A DNA stretch of 64,000 nt. It comes from Rhynchopus sp. YZ270_cl-10. Its lineage: Eukaryota; Euglenozoa; Diplonemea; Diplonemida; Diplonemidae. A program made the position numbers and the translations under genes. The notes beneath the pieces were generated by a model that did not search any database, was not told the DNA's origin, and saw only the letters and a list, made by a program, of their open reading frames with translations. This document shows positions 9,830 to 20,458 of this stretch, piece by piece; the first letter of the stretch is position 1, and each line of letters starts with the position of its first letter. The stretch lies in the NCBI GenBank assembly GCA_964035575.1, contig OZ037920.1:310001-374000 (forward strand). Direction: 5' to 3'.

Positions 9830-12656
9830 CACGGATGCTGCCAGATCTGGCCAGATCTCCAGATCTGGGCCTCCCAGATCTGGCCAGATCTGGAAATTTT
9901 TTTTTTTTTTTTGAAAAAAAAAATTTTCCCAGACGTCCCAGATCTGGCCAGATCTGGCCAGATCTGGCCACATCTGGGAGATCTGGGACGTCTGGGAAAA
10001 TTTTTTTTTCCAGGTACCCCCAATGACATAACGAAGTATCGCTTGAAGTACCGTTCAATATACGTTGCTCGTGTGTGCAAGTTACGAAGTAGGACACACA
10101 AGGTATATCAAACGATAAATCAATCAGATAAACGTTACATCATTGGAAAATTGTTGGCACCGCCGCCCTGTCTTCGTATTTATTACGTCGACAGGCCAAA
10201 CAGCGTTGGGCTCAGAAGAAGCAGTGCAAAACACTGGGGATCAACATGAGAACCAACTCCCAACAACACAGGCTACCGAAGTAGCAGGTGGGGTGTTGCG
10301 GGTGTTTGGGGTGAAAGAAAATCGATTTTGGTAAGTTACAGCAGAAAATTCTTAAGTTTGCACAATTGAGAAGGGTGTTACCACTGCCTAATATTATTCG
10401 TACATGTGAACCGGTAAGGTCGAGAAGGGTGGACACGGCATACAAGTACAAGTACAAGTAAGACGTACCTTCTACAAAGGCTGAATTCGCAATTCTTAAG
10501 GGATTGAATTCAGCCCCCACGTGGTGTTTTTGAGAAAATCATTCCATGGTATACAGCTAATGGTTCCCGAAGAATGATTCGCCCCTCCTCGTTCATGCAA
10601 ACTTAAGAAAATTCTGAAGTAACTACAACCTGGCGTGCGGGTACAGATGCATTGCTTTGTTCTTTCCTCAAAGTCATGTGTGATCTCTCGGGTCTGTACT
10701 AAAGTCAGTGTTTAGATAAGCATCCACTTGACTCGTTCTAACAACCGTTGAAATCTAGAACAAAACAATACACTGCCCCTTCTCACACCAAGCCGCCATG
10801 CTTCAAGAGCATGCCCTGGGCAAAAATTACTCTGACAAAAATTGGTTTTCTGGGGGAACGCAATATTTTCTTGTGCCTAGTCCTCCGCAAGAGCAGAGGA
10901 CAGACTTTCCGGATCCCGAAGTCGAATTTCTTGCACTAGCTATGCTCCCTGGGTTAAATGGCTATAGCAGTGACTGACTAAGAGGTTCATAATAATTAGG
11001 GTGGTCTATGGGGTGGGTTAATGGAAAAGTTGGTATATAAACCCGACTTTTACGATCGCCACCTGGTTTTCAAATAATTGCACCAGCTCTTCCGTCGGCA
11101 CTGCTTCGCTGTCACGATGAAGGGTCGTCGGTTCGGGTACCTGTTAAGAGAAATTGAATGTAAAAGTAGAGACTACAACAAAAAAACAAACAAACAAACA
11201 AGAAGCCGCCCCGTACCCCTTAAACGTAAAAGTGACATTTTTGTTGACAAAAAAAAAAATAGCTAAAAAATAGCGGACATGTCGAAAAGGGAGAAAACCG
11301 GGGGGGTTAAAAACATACCTTGCACTCGGCCCACTCTCCAGGTACAAAGAACATCACTGCATGACAAACCCACTACTACAATAGAAAATAACTATTTTTT
11401 ACCGAACAGAAAGGTCGTTTTTTTGATGAGTGTTTTCTGAGTGCACACTCAGTGGGGACAAAATGCAACACTTACCGAAAAAATTCTCCAATCGGACAAA
11501 AACCTTTCTAAACACCCAAAAAAAAACACCTCAGTCCACATCCGCTGGGGTCGCGAGATGGAAATATATGGTTTTACAGCTTTTGGGGGGTCTAGCGTGG
11601 GTCCCAGATGCATTTTGCAACGGGTCTGTGTGTGTGTGTGTGCCTCAACCGCTTCACAGTACCCTTTTTTGTAACTGAAAACGACGCATCCTGTACCTAA
11701 GTGCACTGAAGCCTTGCTTGCGTCCTCCTTCGTGGTTTTGGGCGTTCGCATGCGAGAATCATTATCGCATTCGCACATGTAATTCTCGCATCATCACGGA
11801 GAGGATTTTAGCGTTACGTGACCACAAAAAAAGTGCACAAAATTAGTTTGGTCAAAAATCACCTTGCGAAAAAGTACCCAAAAAGCACGGCTATAAAAAC
11901 GCTAAGGAAAAATCGATATTCATTTTTTGGGCAGAGAAGTGCGTTTTAGGCGCCCACAGATGGTCAAAACATCAAAATTTTTGTGTTTTTGGCATCTTTG
12001 GACACCCAAGGACCCACTATCAGGGGTGAATTTTTTTTGCCTGAGATTTGCCTTTGCCAAAAATCGAAAAAAAAAATTATGAAGGAAATTGCTAAGAAAA
12101 AGTCGAAATTGTGGGCCCCTGTAGTGCATATGGCGGTACCCCAGATCGTCAAAACACCCGACTCTTGCGTTTTTTTGCACTTTTTTGGTGCACAAAAACC
12201 CTACTCAGGGGTCAAAATTTTCCCGGGAAAAAAAATTTTTTTTTCGAGATTTTTCAAAAATCGACTTGTCTTTGGTAAAAACCACGAAATTTCGGGTGCG
12301 CGAAACCACGTTTTAGACCCCCACAGATGCTCAAAAGTGTCAAATTTTGCTTTTAACGGCCTCAAATCGTCGAAATTAGCCCTATATAGGGGCGAAAAAA
12401 AAAATTCGAGAGTCCCTTTCCCTGGGAGACAATAGCCAGAAATCTGAGAAAAAAAAAAAAAAAAGGCCAGATTTCCAGATCTGGCCAGATCTGGCCAGAT
12501 CTGGGGTTTTTTTTTTTTTTTTGAAAAAAAAAATTTCCCAGATTCCCAGATCTGGCCAGATCTGTCCAGATCTGGAAACAAGATCTCCACATCTGGAAAA
12601 CGAGCCAGATCTGGGAAATTGGCCCCCAAATCTGGCCAGATCTGGCAGCATCCGTG
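9830..12656. mobile_element. 2.8-kb TIR element with AGATCTGGCC subterminal arrays
   Basis: The ends are inverted: CACGGATGCTGCCAGATC on the left, and GATCTGGCAGCATCCGTG on the right. Each end continues for about 190 bp as clusters of AGATCTGGCC palindromes plus a poly-T/poly-A hairpin. ACTATT flanks both sides (9824-9829 and 12657-12662; seven of eight bases match if an 8-bp duplication is assumed). The flanks together make one copy of the R8 repeat, so the element split it. The interior has no recognisable transposase. It does hold three or four degenerate units of about 170 bp (11930-12440) with CACAGATGnTCAAAA and CTCAGGGGTCAAAA motifs, related to 59530-59830. Most likely a non-autonomous DNA transposon. 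Confidence 0.8.
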
Positions 12657-12997
12657 ACTATTCTACTGAATAGAAGAGAAATTCGTCAGGAAAACGTCTG
12701 GAACCTCCACCCCAGACGCAGAGCACTGAAGGAAACGTAAGACCTACTACAGCATGTCGTGGGGGGGGTTGAGGGTTGCTGTTACAAAGGTGGGGTGTTT
12801 GTGTGGGGTGTAGATTAGGGGATGGGGGGAGTAGAAGAAATCGCTCTGATGGTAGAGAAATGTGGGATCAAAAAAACATTATTATTTTGTGAGAAAATCT
12901 ATTCGAGAGCTGGGAGAATTTTTTTGCACTCAAAAGGTTAGGGACCCCTCCCACAACGGTATGGAGGGCCCCCCCACCCCACACCACCATAACCCCA

Positions 12998-13264
12998 TCA
13001 ACTCGCTCCGTTGTGACAACACAGAACTGGTTCTCCCTCTCTCCCTACCCCTCCCTCGTTTCTGAGACACCTTCCGCAGACAGTCGGTACTATCGAGAGA
13101 GAGAAAAATAACACCTTCATTGTGTCGGGCATCGACTGCATGTTTTTTGATTTCATCGGACAAAAGGTTGCGTCTTTCCAAAGTCCTGCCTCGTGATCGT
13201 CTGTTGTTTTGCTTCTTTTCAGATCCTCAATTGAGTACCTTTCAGCAACAGAAACATCGTTCAT
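12998..13264 (-). CDS. Possible small gene, model uncertain
   Basis: An ATG at 13264 opens MNDVSVAER; an upstream CTATTGGAG could be an acceptor. Unspliced, the frame gives 88 aa. Skipping GTACTC...GGCAG (about 13237-13187) would instead give MNDVSVAERTLERRNLLSDE and continue with a charged, protein-like stretch towards 12930. That donor is not the GTAT type used by every firm intron here. No family is recognised, and it could also be an exon of the next gene upstream. Confidence 0.25.
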   Translation of the reverse strand: MNDVSVAERYSIEDLKRSKTTDDHEAGLWKDATFCPMKSKNMQSMPDTMKVLFFSLSIVPTVCGRCLRNEGGVGREGEPVLCCHNGAS

Positions 13265-13454
13265 TTTGCAAAAGGTAAGACCACCATCAGCACAAAAGCC
13301 TCCAATAGGAAAAGAAACCTTAGAAGGATGAAAAAAATCTGCCTCTCATGTACACACACACACATTGAGAGGAAAGGCTACATCTCTCTTTTTCTCTTCT
13401 TCCCATTTTTTTTGTTCTTCTCTCCTCCTCCTCCTCCTCCTCCTCCTCAGCTCT

Positions 13455-13979
13455 TCACCCACCAGGGTTCGAAACCCAGCTCTCCGCTGCACAGAGCCAT
13501 AGAGGGAGTTCCACTAGCCTATGAATTTTCGGTCGAATCTCCCTTTCAAGGGTTTGAACCAGCACTGCGTTGTCGGTACGTGGCAGGCCGTTGTCTGCAC
13601 GCAGACACTCCTCCTTCACCAAGGCAGAAAGCGCTGTGAGCAGCTGCGACTCCAGTTGCCGCCCTTCTGCTTTAAGATCACGGTGATAACATTGCGCCTT
13701 CTCGCGTATCACCTCTGTGGACATAGTGTCCGACCCCCCCGTTTGATTGATCTGAGCTAGCACCATGGGTCTTGCTGCCTTCCACCGTGGCTCGTTGTCC
13801 ACTTTCTCTCCTCCCATATCCTCTGTAAGGTACCGTTCCATTTCAACCACGTGGTCCTCCAGCTCACTCAAAACCAAGTCCCCCAACGACCATTCGATGC
13901 TACCTTCAGGGGCACCTCTAGGCATACTCAGATATGTTGCCACATCCTTGTTTTGAAGGTATCGTGAAAGGGAGGCCAT
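13455..13979 (-). CDS. Hypothetical protein, 174 aa
   Basis: The ATG at 13979 directly follows CTCGAG, preceded by a long CCT-rich tract. The protein begins MASLSRYLQNKDVATYLSMP and continues as an acidic/basic helical sequence with a clear amphipathic pattern (residues about 25-160), including two short likely coils. The last residues (LWLCAAESWVSNPGG) look less protein-like, so the true 3' end may be an unrecognised splice junction. No family is recognised. Its codon composition and strand match its neighbours. Confidence 0.5.
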   Translation of the reverse strand: MASLSRYLQNKDVATYLSMPRGAPEGSIEWSLGDLVLSELEDHVVEMERYLTEDMGGEKVDNEPRWKAARPMVLAQINQTGGSDTMSTEVIREKAQCYHRDLKAEGRQLESQLLTALSALVKEECLRADNGLPRTDNAVLVQTLEREIRPKIHRLVELPLWLCAAESWVSNPGG

Positions 13980-14496
13980 CTCGAGGAACGGTTCGAAGAG
14001 TGGAAAGGAAGGGGAGGGGGGAGGAGGAGGAGGAGGAGGAGGAGGGAGAAAAAAAAAAGAGAGAGGAAAAAAAAAAACCTCCCCACACACCCCCCTTAGA
14101 TGGAAAGAAGGTAGTGATGGAAGTGGGAAGAAGGCGTGGGAGATGGGGGGGAAATGAAAAAAAAAAAGGAGAGGAGGAAGGAAGTCTTTGTTATAGCTGT
14201 TTCGTGTGTTTTTTTTTTGTTGAAAATAAGTGTGTTTTTGAAAGTACAAAAGCCCTCTCTCGTGGCGGTGTACCTAAATAAGGAGGGAAAATAAAGAAGG
14301 GAGGAGAAAAAAAATGGGGGTAAGGTGTGGGCTTCTTTCCCCTATTATAGCCCTCTCCCCTTGAGGTTGTGTCCTTATCTTATTTGGTTCAACTTTTGTA
14401 TTATTATTGTAGTTTGTTGTTTTTTTTTTTCCCTCGCGTTAAAAACGAGGAAAAGAAAAGGTGTTGTTTTGTAAATTCCCCAGATATTTTTGTTAC

Positions 14497-14564
14497 AGAT
14501 ACTCCCAGATCTTCCATCTGGGAAACCAGATTTCAACTTGGAAAAAGATCTGGCAGTATCCGTT
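14497..14564. mobile_element. Mini element related to the AGATCT element
   Basis: Imperfect inverted ends ACAGATACTCCCAGATCT and AGATCTGGCAGTATCCGT (16 of 18 matching) enclose about 30 bp with a CCATCTGGG core. The ends resemble those of the 2.8-kb element at 9830-12656, suggesting a tiny deletion derivative. Confidence 0.5.
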
Positions 14565-14842
14565 TTTATGCCCGAAAAGTTTGAAGAAAAAAAGAAAAAA
14601 AACAAAAAAAGAATAACGCCTCTCTGTCGGTTTACAGACACTATAAAAAAAAACAAGGTCTCTCTCTGTAGCCACAGATGCTCAGGAACAAAAAATATAA
14701 AATGTTTTGTAACATGAACCTAAGCACCACCCATGCTAAAGTCACCTTCAAAAAAATAACACACACCCCCCTCCCTCCCCTCAGAGAAGTGCATGCTGCG
14801 TTATACTCAGACCACAATGTGTTGTGAGCCTAGCCTTGTTGC

Positions 14843-17603
14843 TTACTGTGTCACGCACGCGGCAGGTGTCTCCCAGACCATTCCGTATGCACACATGGAG
14901 GGTTCAGAGACTGATCTCAGGACGTTGTCGGCTCCACAAATGACACGCACCTCTGTGCTCCGTGCAGGCCCGTTCCAGCAGGTTTGTCCCTGAAAGAGAG
15001 AGTGGTGATGTGATATGAACTTTGTGCATAAAATGTGTAATAAAGTGAAGTTGATAGTGTAAAACGCCTCCGGGACGCAGGACACTGACACTCCGCGGGT
15101 TATCGAACCCCGGAGTGTTGCGTATGGGAGTGGTTTACAGGGAAGCTGTAAGCAGGTATACAGTCATTAACCCACCCTGATCGGGAAGGGGGGACAACAA
15201 TGTTTTAAAGATTCAAGAAAAGCAGGTGTTTTGGCACACAACACTGGGCGTCTGCTGAATCCGATGAGCGCCGGGGCGCCGACGGAACGGAGGGAGTGCA
15301 CACGATCCCTCTTCACACCAGGGATGGGGCGCGGCGGAGTTTCGCTGTTAAAGCTCGCATGTTAGCCTTGTGCGCTCGTGACGCTCACACCCAAGGGAGA
15401 GGGAAAAGACCCACTGGACCACCGCCCGATCACCGTGACGAGCAGTGTTTATAGGCTTCAGCACGCGTACGAAACATCCAGAAGTGGCAAATCCTTTCGA
15501 TCAAAAAAAGAAGTCCTAACGTTACACTTTGGGAAAATGTGTGAAGTTGAAGGTAGAACCACCTATCACCTCCCTGGAGGTAGGCAAAGAGGATAGTTGA
15601 TGCAGACACATCTCCGACTGACCTACTGTGCGATGCCAGCCCCCTGGTGAAAGCACAATAGAACAGCGCAAAGCCAAACAACAGAACGTGAGACAAAAAC
15701 AATGGGATGTGGTATGAAAAGGTGTGCTAGGTGCTGTTTACTTTTTAAACAAAATGTTCTTTTTTGCACATACATTCTCGTACTTCATGATGGTCAAATC
15801 GTCCTGCCCTCCCCATGCACCGTACGTCTGCTTACCCCAGGTACCCCACTTGCCCATGTTGGTCCCTCCCTGGTGGATGTCCTTGAATGGGCAGAGCTTG
15901 TATGTATAGTCGGGTGTGACGTACTCGAAGCATTTTCCCTTGAGGGGGAGGAACTCGTTTTCGGGGCCGAAGTTCGTTTCGGGGTCGATGCCGTTCTCTT
16001 TGATGTCGCGGTCGAGCTGGTCGACCTTTGCCTTGAGTGTGTTGTATGCGCTGCGTGCGTCCTCAGCCTCTTTGCGGTTGTAGGAGGCACCAGTGTCGAG
16101 CTCGAACTCAGGGAGCTTGAAGCCAACCTTCGTCTCAGGGGTGCTGTCCTCTGCGCCGTCAGCTCCACACACACTCCCGCAGTCGCACCCCCACGTACAT
16201 TTGTTGTCGCTGTACCACACCGCATCGCGTGCACACCACGTCCCACACGGCCCACTCCCTGCCCCTGCAGACTCAACAGAGTTGTAGCACACCTTCATCG
16301 CAAAGTCCGTTCCCAACGCAGCTGCGTGAGGGAAGTCATCTGGGCATGGCTTGGTCACGCGAGCGGAGATCTCCTCACCGTTTGATTCGCAGACATGCTG
16401 GCAGGTGAACTCATCGTGGTCACAGGTGAATTTGTGTTCGGCACCGTTTGTGCAAAGGCAGACACCACTGATGCCGCGGCCGATCGGGTCCTGACATGCT
16501 TTGGTGCTCTCCTCGGCAGCATCTGGGTCGCAGTTGCCTGTCTGCCTGTAGGAGAGGCAGGGGTTGACGAGGGCGACGGTCTGCTTCTTGGGCACCTCGT
16601 CGCGTGCAACCTGGCGCTCTGCGGGGACAACGTCGTACTCATCTGCGATGAATGTGAACGGCGTGCCAGCGGGGTTGACACGGATGAGGGCGCGAGTGGG
16701 ACCTGGTGCAGGCGCGTCAATGGTGACATCCATCCGTTCCTCGTCGTCCTCATCCTCTGGCAGGTCCGCCACGTTGTTCCCATTCTCCATAAATGAGACC
16801 ACCGTACCAGCCGTCCCCGCAGGAAGCTTCCCCCGCCCGACCAGCTCAATCTCACGCAGCAGCGTCACCGCGCCACCCAGCACCAGAACCCCCTTTTCTG
16901 CAATCTCCTGGGCGTGCTGTGCACGGAGCGCCTCCTCCTCCTGCTCCATTTCGACGCGCTTTGCTGTGTTGGCAGCATCATGCTCGGCACGCTTGGCTTC
17001 GGAGGTCTTCCTGATCTCCTCTCTCTCACTGCGCTCAATGGCCTCCTCGGTGTTCTTCACGACCTCTGCTGTCTCCAGGTCGGGGCGGAGTTTGGTCAGC
17101 TCTGCTTCGGATTCTGCTGTCTGCGCCTTCTTCTCTGCAACAAGCTTGGCAGCTTCGGCAATGAGCTCTGCCTTCTTCGCAAGCCCTGCAGAAAGGCGTG
17201 CCTGCGCCTCGGCACGCTCCTTTGCATGCACAGTCGCGACAACAACGCAGTTGTTCTCACAGCCTGCGTCCGTTGCGTACTCATCTGTCCCATCGCAGCA
17301 GTCGCAGATCCCATCATTGATACGCGACTGTGTCAGGTACTCCCCTTTATGCCCCTCATTCACACACCAAAAGGTATGCTTCGGGGTGTTCCCTGCGCAC
17401 GCTGCGGTACCCGGCTCGTCGCTTCCGTCCGTACAGTCGCAGTAGTCATCATTAACGTACGACCACGGCACCGTCTGCGTACCGTCTGTACACGTGAACG
17501 TTGTGGCCTCAGTGTATTTCTGCACATCCTCTGGACCTGCCCCCAGCACTTTACTACTGGCAGTAGTCGCAAGCACTGAGAGAACTGCGATACGAAGCAT
17601 CAT
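14843..17603 (-). CDS. Glucosidase II beta subunit (PRKCSH-like), two exons
   Basis: Exon 1 is 17603-15774 (610 codons) and exon 2 is 14989-14843. The 784-bp intron (GTATGT...CTTTCAG) joins MKYEN to [11 protein letters not shown] in phase 0, restoring a complete MRH domain; protein 658 aa. Residues 1-20 are a signal peptide. Two LDLa-type repeats, [12 protein letters not shown] (52-63) and [12 protein letters not shown] (97-108), hold the Ca-binding acidic residues. A charged coil follows (125-240). The MRH lectin domain (about 556-655) includes LCPFK and the terminal EP..C.Y segment. In the ER the beta subunit binds mannose on N-glycans and holds the catalytic alpha subunit. Oddities: a Cys-rich insert at about 348-481 and no C-terminal HDEL (it ends AACVTQ). 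The intron contains repeats R1 and R3. Confidence 0.9.
15048..15180. repeat. Dispersed repeat R1, unoccupied copy
   Basis: It begins GAAGTTGATAGTG, then CGCCTC, GACACTCCGCGGGTTATCGA, ACCCCGGAGTGTTG and ends near ACAGTCATTAACCC. It lies in the glucosidase II beta intron. Related copies: 26405-26440 (partial), one split by a hAT element at 43490-44615, and one split by the chain at 46483-53403. It serves as the empty-site comparison for both insertions. Confidence 0.8.
15597..15680. repeat. Dispersed repeat R3
   Basis: TTGATGCAGACAC, CGACTGACC, CGATGCCAGCC, TGAAAGCACAA and AGCCAAACAAC recur in this order here, at 22665-22745 and at 32865-32945. This copy is intronic; the other two are intergenic. 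Confidence 0.7.
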
Positions 17604-17617
17604 GTGTTTTGGTGTTC

Positions 17618-17670
17618 CCTGGAGTGGGGAGGAGAGTGGAGAGTGGAGGGGAATAAAGGGAGGGGGGGGA
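17618..17670 (-). promoter_or_regulatory. Putative trans-splice acceptor of glucosidase II beta
   Basis: On the minus strand about 45 bases made almost only of C and T (CCCCCCCTCCCTTTATTCCC and CTCCACTCTCC runs) end in CACTCCAG, about 15 bases before the ATG pair at 17603. Confidence 0.4.
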
Positions 17671-18596
17671 AAAGAGTGGAGTTGATTTAAAAAAAAAGGT
17701 TAACCCACAATGCCAGGCCCCGGCGGATGAAAAGCGCAAAAGAAAAGGGTGCAGAGTTTATTACTGTGTGTTTTGTGGAAAACGTTGTTGGGTGAAAAAG
17801 CTTGAGCTTCGTGTTATTGGGAGGGGTGCGATGGAAAAATATGTGGTGGAGTAGCTGGGGTGGCGGGATGTGCTATATAGACATCTCGTTATTCGTTGTG
17901 CAGGTTTAAAAAAGAAAGATAAAAGAGAGAATACTTGAAAAAAGTGAATGTGCCTTTCGTACACACACATCAGAAATTGGGGCCATATTCTGCGAAATAG
18001 AAACTTAACACTCATACGATAAAACCCATGAGAGAGGTTGTGGTGAAACGCACAACACCTCGACCTGTTTGGTGAGGAGTGTCTCTGCAGTGCGGGTTCG
18101 TCCCTAGAACCGCAAAAGGTGTGTTCAAAAATGCGTTGTTTCTATTTCCTTCTTCATGAGGTGACACAAGAATTTACCCCATATATTTGGTTATCAAACA
18201 TCAAAAAAAAAAATGGTTTTGGTTAGATGATCTTAGCCTCTCTGCAGCTCAGTCACATTACCCCCTTCAAAAAAATAATTGTGGACACACCTTTTTTGCC
18301 GAAGATAGAGTTTTCGCACTTTTTTTTGGTGATGTCCAACATTTCTTTCCAAGCCAAACCCTCCCTCTATCCCCTTCCAGCAGGAACAGAACTAAAGAGA
18401 CCAAGACGGATGCACCCTCTCACTGGCACACATCTCGAAGGAAAAAAAAAAAAACACTGCAATATCAGAGCCACTCTCTCTCCCCCACCCCAACTTCCCC
18501 ATATTTTTTTGAAAAATTGATGACGTGTAGACACCTCGCATTTTTTCTCGTGTGAGTACCACGCATTTTTTTCAAATAAAAATGAAAAAAAAACCC
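17671..18596. other. Intergenic DNA between NMNAT 3' end and glucosidase II beta 5' end
   Basis: No protein-like frame is seen. The sequence is A/T-tract rich with a run of Py-rich DNA near 18360-18500. A GCGGGTTCGTCCCTAGAACC stretch at about 18093 looks superficially like a tRNA arm but has no matching acceptor stem. Confidence 0.45.
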
Positions 18597-19250
18597 TCAT
18601 GCGTCAGACGCCGAGTATAGATCCTTACTTTTTATGTATCTCAGAACCTTTTCGGGGACGAGGTGTTTTATGTCGTCCTCTCGACCGTTTGCGAGAGCAT
18701 TGCGTATTTCTGTGGAGGAAACATCTACTGCGGCCCCTGCTACCCAATGGAAGCGTGGACCCCAGCGGGAGAGGTCACCATCTGTTAGTGAACCAACGCG
18801 TGGTACGACGAGAAAGTCGTATTCATTAAGAAGCTTCTCCCCGGTACGTCCCTCACTGCTCTCCCACCCCGCTATGTCCGTCGAAGAGTCAAGCCAATCC
18901 GAGCCAATCACAAACACATACTCCTTCCCAGGCTGCTGCCTCTCCAACTTCTTCAACAAATCGTACGTTGCGAACTGTGGGGGCGCCTCGACCTCTACAC
19001 CAGACACCTTTACTTGTCGCGGAAAGCGTTCAACAGAGAGATGGCACATCGCTAGCCGGTCTACGCTTGGACTAAGGTTCGGCTTGTCTGGCCGAGCACC
19101 GCAGGGGACAAGGAGAACCTCGTCAAAGGTGCCGGTATTAAGGATCTGCTGGATGCACGCCATGTGGCCGTGGGTGGGGGGGTCGAAGGCTCCCCCGAAG
19201 ACTGCGGTCTTGTGGAGCTTCTGCAGGATGAGGCATGTGCGGTGCAGCAT
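18597..19250 (-). CDS. Nicotinamide/nicotinate mononucleotide adenylyltransferase
   Basis: This 217-aa protein has the nucleotidyltransferase signature GGAFDPPTHGH at residues 19-29 (HxGH-type active site THGH). A second conserved motif SSTEIRNAL lies near residue 180, corresponding to the ISSTxxR ATP-binding motif. The family joins ATP to nicotinate or nicotinamide mononucleotide to make NaAD or NAD in the last steps of NAD synthesis. The chosen ATG (19250) is the first after a pyrimidine-rich AG acceptor at about 19287. The frame extends further upstream only through the 8-bp minisatellite, whose translation (repeats of HLSTYPPI) is not credible protein. Length and both motifs are normal, and no intron is present. 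Confidence 0.85.
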   Translation of the reverse strand: MLHRTCLILQKLHKTAVFGGAFDPPTHGHMACIQQILNTGTFDEVLLVPCGARPDKPNLSPSVDRLAMCHLSVERFPRQVKVSGVEVEAPPQFATYDLLKKLERQQPGKEYVFVIGSDWLDSSTDIAGWESSEGRTGEKLLNEYDFLVVPRVGSLTDGDLSRWGPRFHWVAGAAVDVSSTEIRNALANGREDDIKHLVPEKVLRYIKSKDLYSASDA

Positions 19251-19311
19251 TGTTGGAGAGGAAACGGCCTCCCCAAGGAGAGGCCTTCTGTGGGTAGGGT
19301 GGTGTGGATAA

Positions 19312-19520
19312 GGGGATAGGCGGATAGGTGGATAGGTGGATAGGTGGATAGGTGGATAGGTGGATAGGTGGATAGGTGGATAGGTGGATAGGTGGATAGG
19401 TGGATAGGTGGATAGGTGGATAGGTGGATAGGTGGATAGGTGGATAGGTGGATAGGTGGATAGGTGGATAGGTGGATAGGTGGATAGGTGGATAGGTGGA
19501 TAGGTGGATAGGTGGATAGG
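19312..19520. repeat. 8-bp minisatellite (GGATAGGT), about 26 units
   Basis: Near-perfect tandem units run up to the NMNAT 5' end. In the sense (minus) direction the unit is ATCCACCT/TATCCACC, about three quarters pyrimidine. It leads straight into CCACCCTACCCACAG and the gene start 37 bases later. Confidence 0.9.
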
Positions 19521-19529
19521 GGGTGGGGG

Positions 19530-20458
19530 AACACTATGGACGGTGTTAATAGAGCTGGCAGTATGTCGGGTTTGCCTGGGGGTGTGCCACAGTGAGCCAA
19601 CCAATGTGTGGAAGCTCCATGAAATGCGTAAACCCCTATAAAATTACTTTCCGGAATGCACCTTCACTGTGGATGAGAGTGGGGTTTTTGCGTCCATCCC
19701 TAAAGGGGTTAGGGGTCCTAATCCTGCTCGGCCATCTCGTTTGGTGTGAGGTGTGGAGAAAGGAAGGGCAAATTCTTTATTTCTGTTGGGGCAAATAATG
19801 TATTCAGAAAGACTGGGTAATTGACTTTTTTGGAAACTACTGATTTAAAAACTGTGGGGGCGATACGTGGTATATGGGCATGACCCACCTCTGTTAAGAG
19901 GGGGGAACATGCTGAGGAGAAAACTCAAAACGGTGAAATGTGACTTTCGTGCACACAACACACTTTTAAAGAGAACATTTCGGTGATGAACCCTAAGTCG
20001 CACAGTGTGTGCTTAGGCACCTTTTGAAAAAGCAAGAATGGATGAGAAGCAAGCTGACACTGTCAAGCATAATCATAGGATCCTCCCCAGAGAGAAACAA
20101 ATGCAGTGAATCAACACAGAAGCAAACTTTTTAACTAAAACAAAAAAAAAAATCATATCCTTTCTCTGGCAGCAAACCGGCACACACACACACACCCATC
20201 TTCCCCAACTTCACCACCAAAACAACCCCTCGGGGTCATCACCTGCGACATAACATCACACCCCCTCCATGGAATATATTCCGACAGCCCACACCTCTTC
20301 TCACATTACACACCTTTTTGGGTAATATCCCGAGCTTAGGAACTGCCCACAACTGCTTTTCAAACACACAACACACCTCCCGCTATATTCCGCCTCCTAG
20401 GGATAACCCACACCTTTTCTCTAACACATTCGCCTATCACCTCTCACCTCTCACCCCT
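19530..20458. other. Intergenic DNA with R2 copy
   Basis: One copy of repeat R2 (about 19988-20030, GAACCCTAAGTCGC...GCTTAGGCACC) and A-rich then C-rich simple sequence are present. No protein-like frame or RNA gene is seen. Confidence 0.45.

Noticed and set aside
13440-13470. GGGTTCGAAACCC resembling a tRNA T arm
   Set aside because: No matching acceptor, D or anticodon stems within 80 bases on either strand; a chance palindrome at the end of a coding frame.
15105-15118. R1 segment GGGTTATCGAACCCC as a tRNA remnant
   Set aside because: The loop does not fit a T loop and other R1 copies do not keep the pairing, so a tRNA-derived origin cannot be claimed.
16564-17579. Plus-strand frames of up to 293 codons opposite glucosidase II beta
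   Set aside because: Antisense shadows of a gene with clear domains on the minus strand; Ser/Arg/Cys-rich and without family resemblance.
19061-19604. N-terminal extension of NMNAT through HLSTYPPI repeats
   Set aside because: Translation of the 8-bp minisatellite; the conserved protein begins at the ATG at 19250 just after a tract-AG site.
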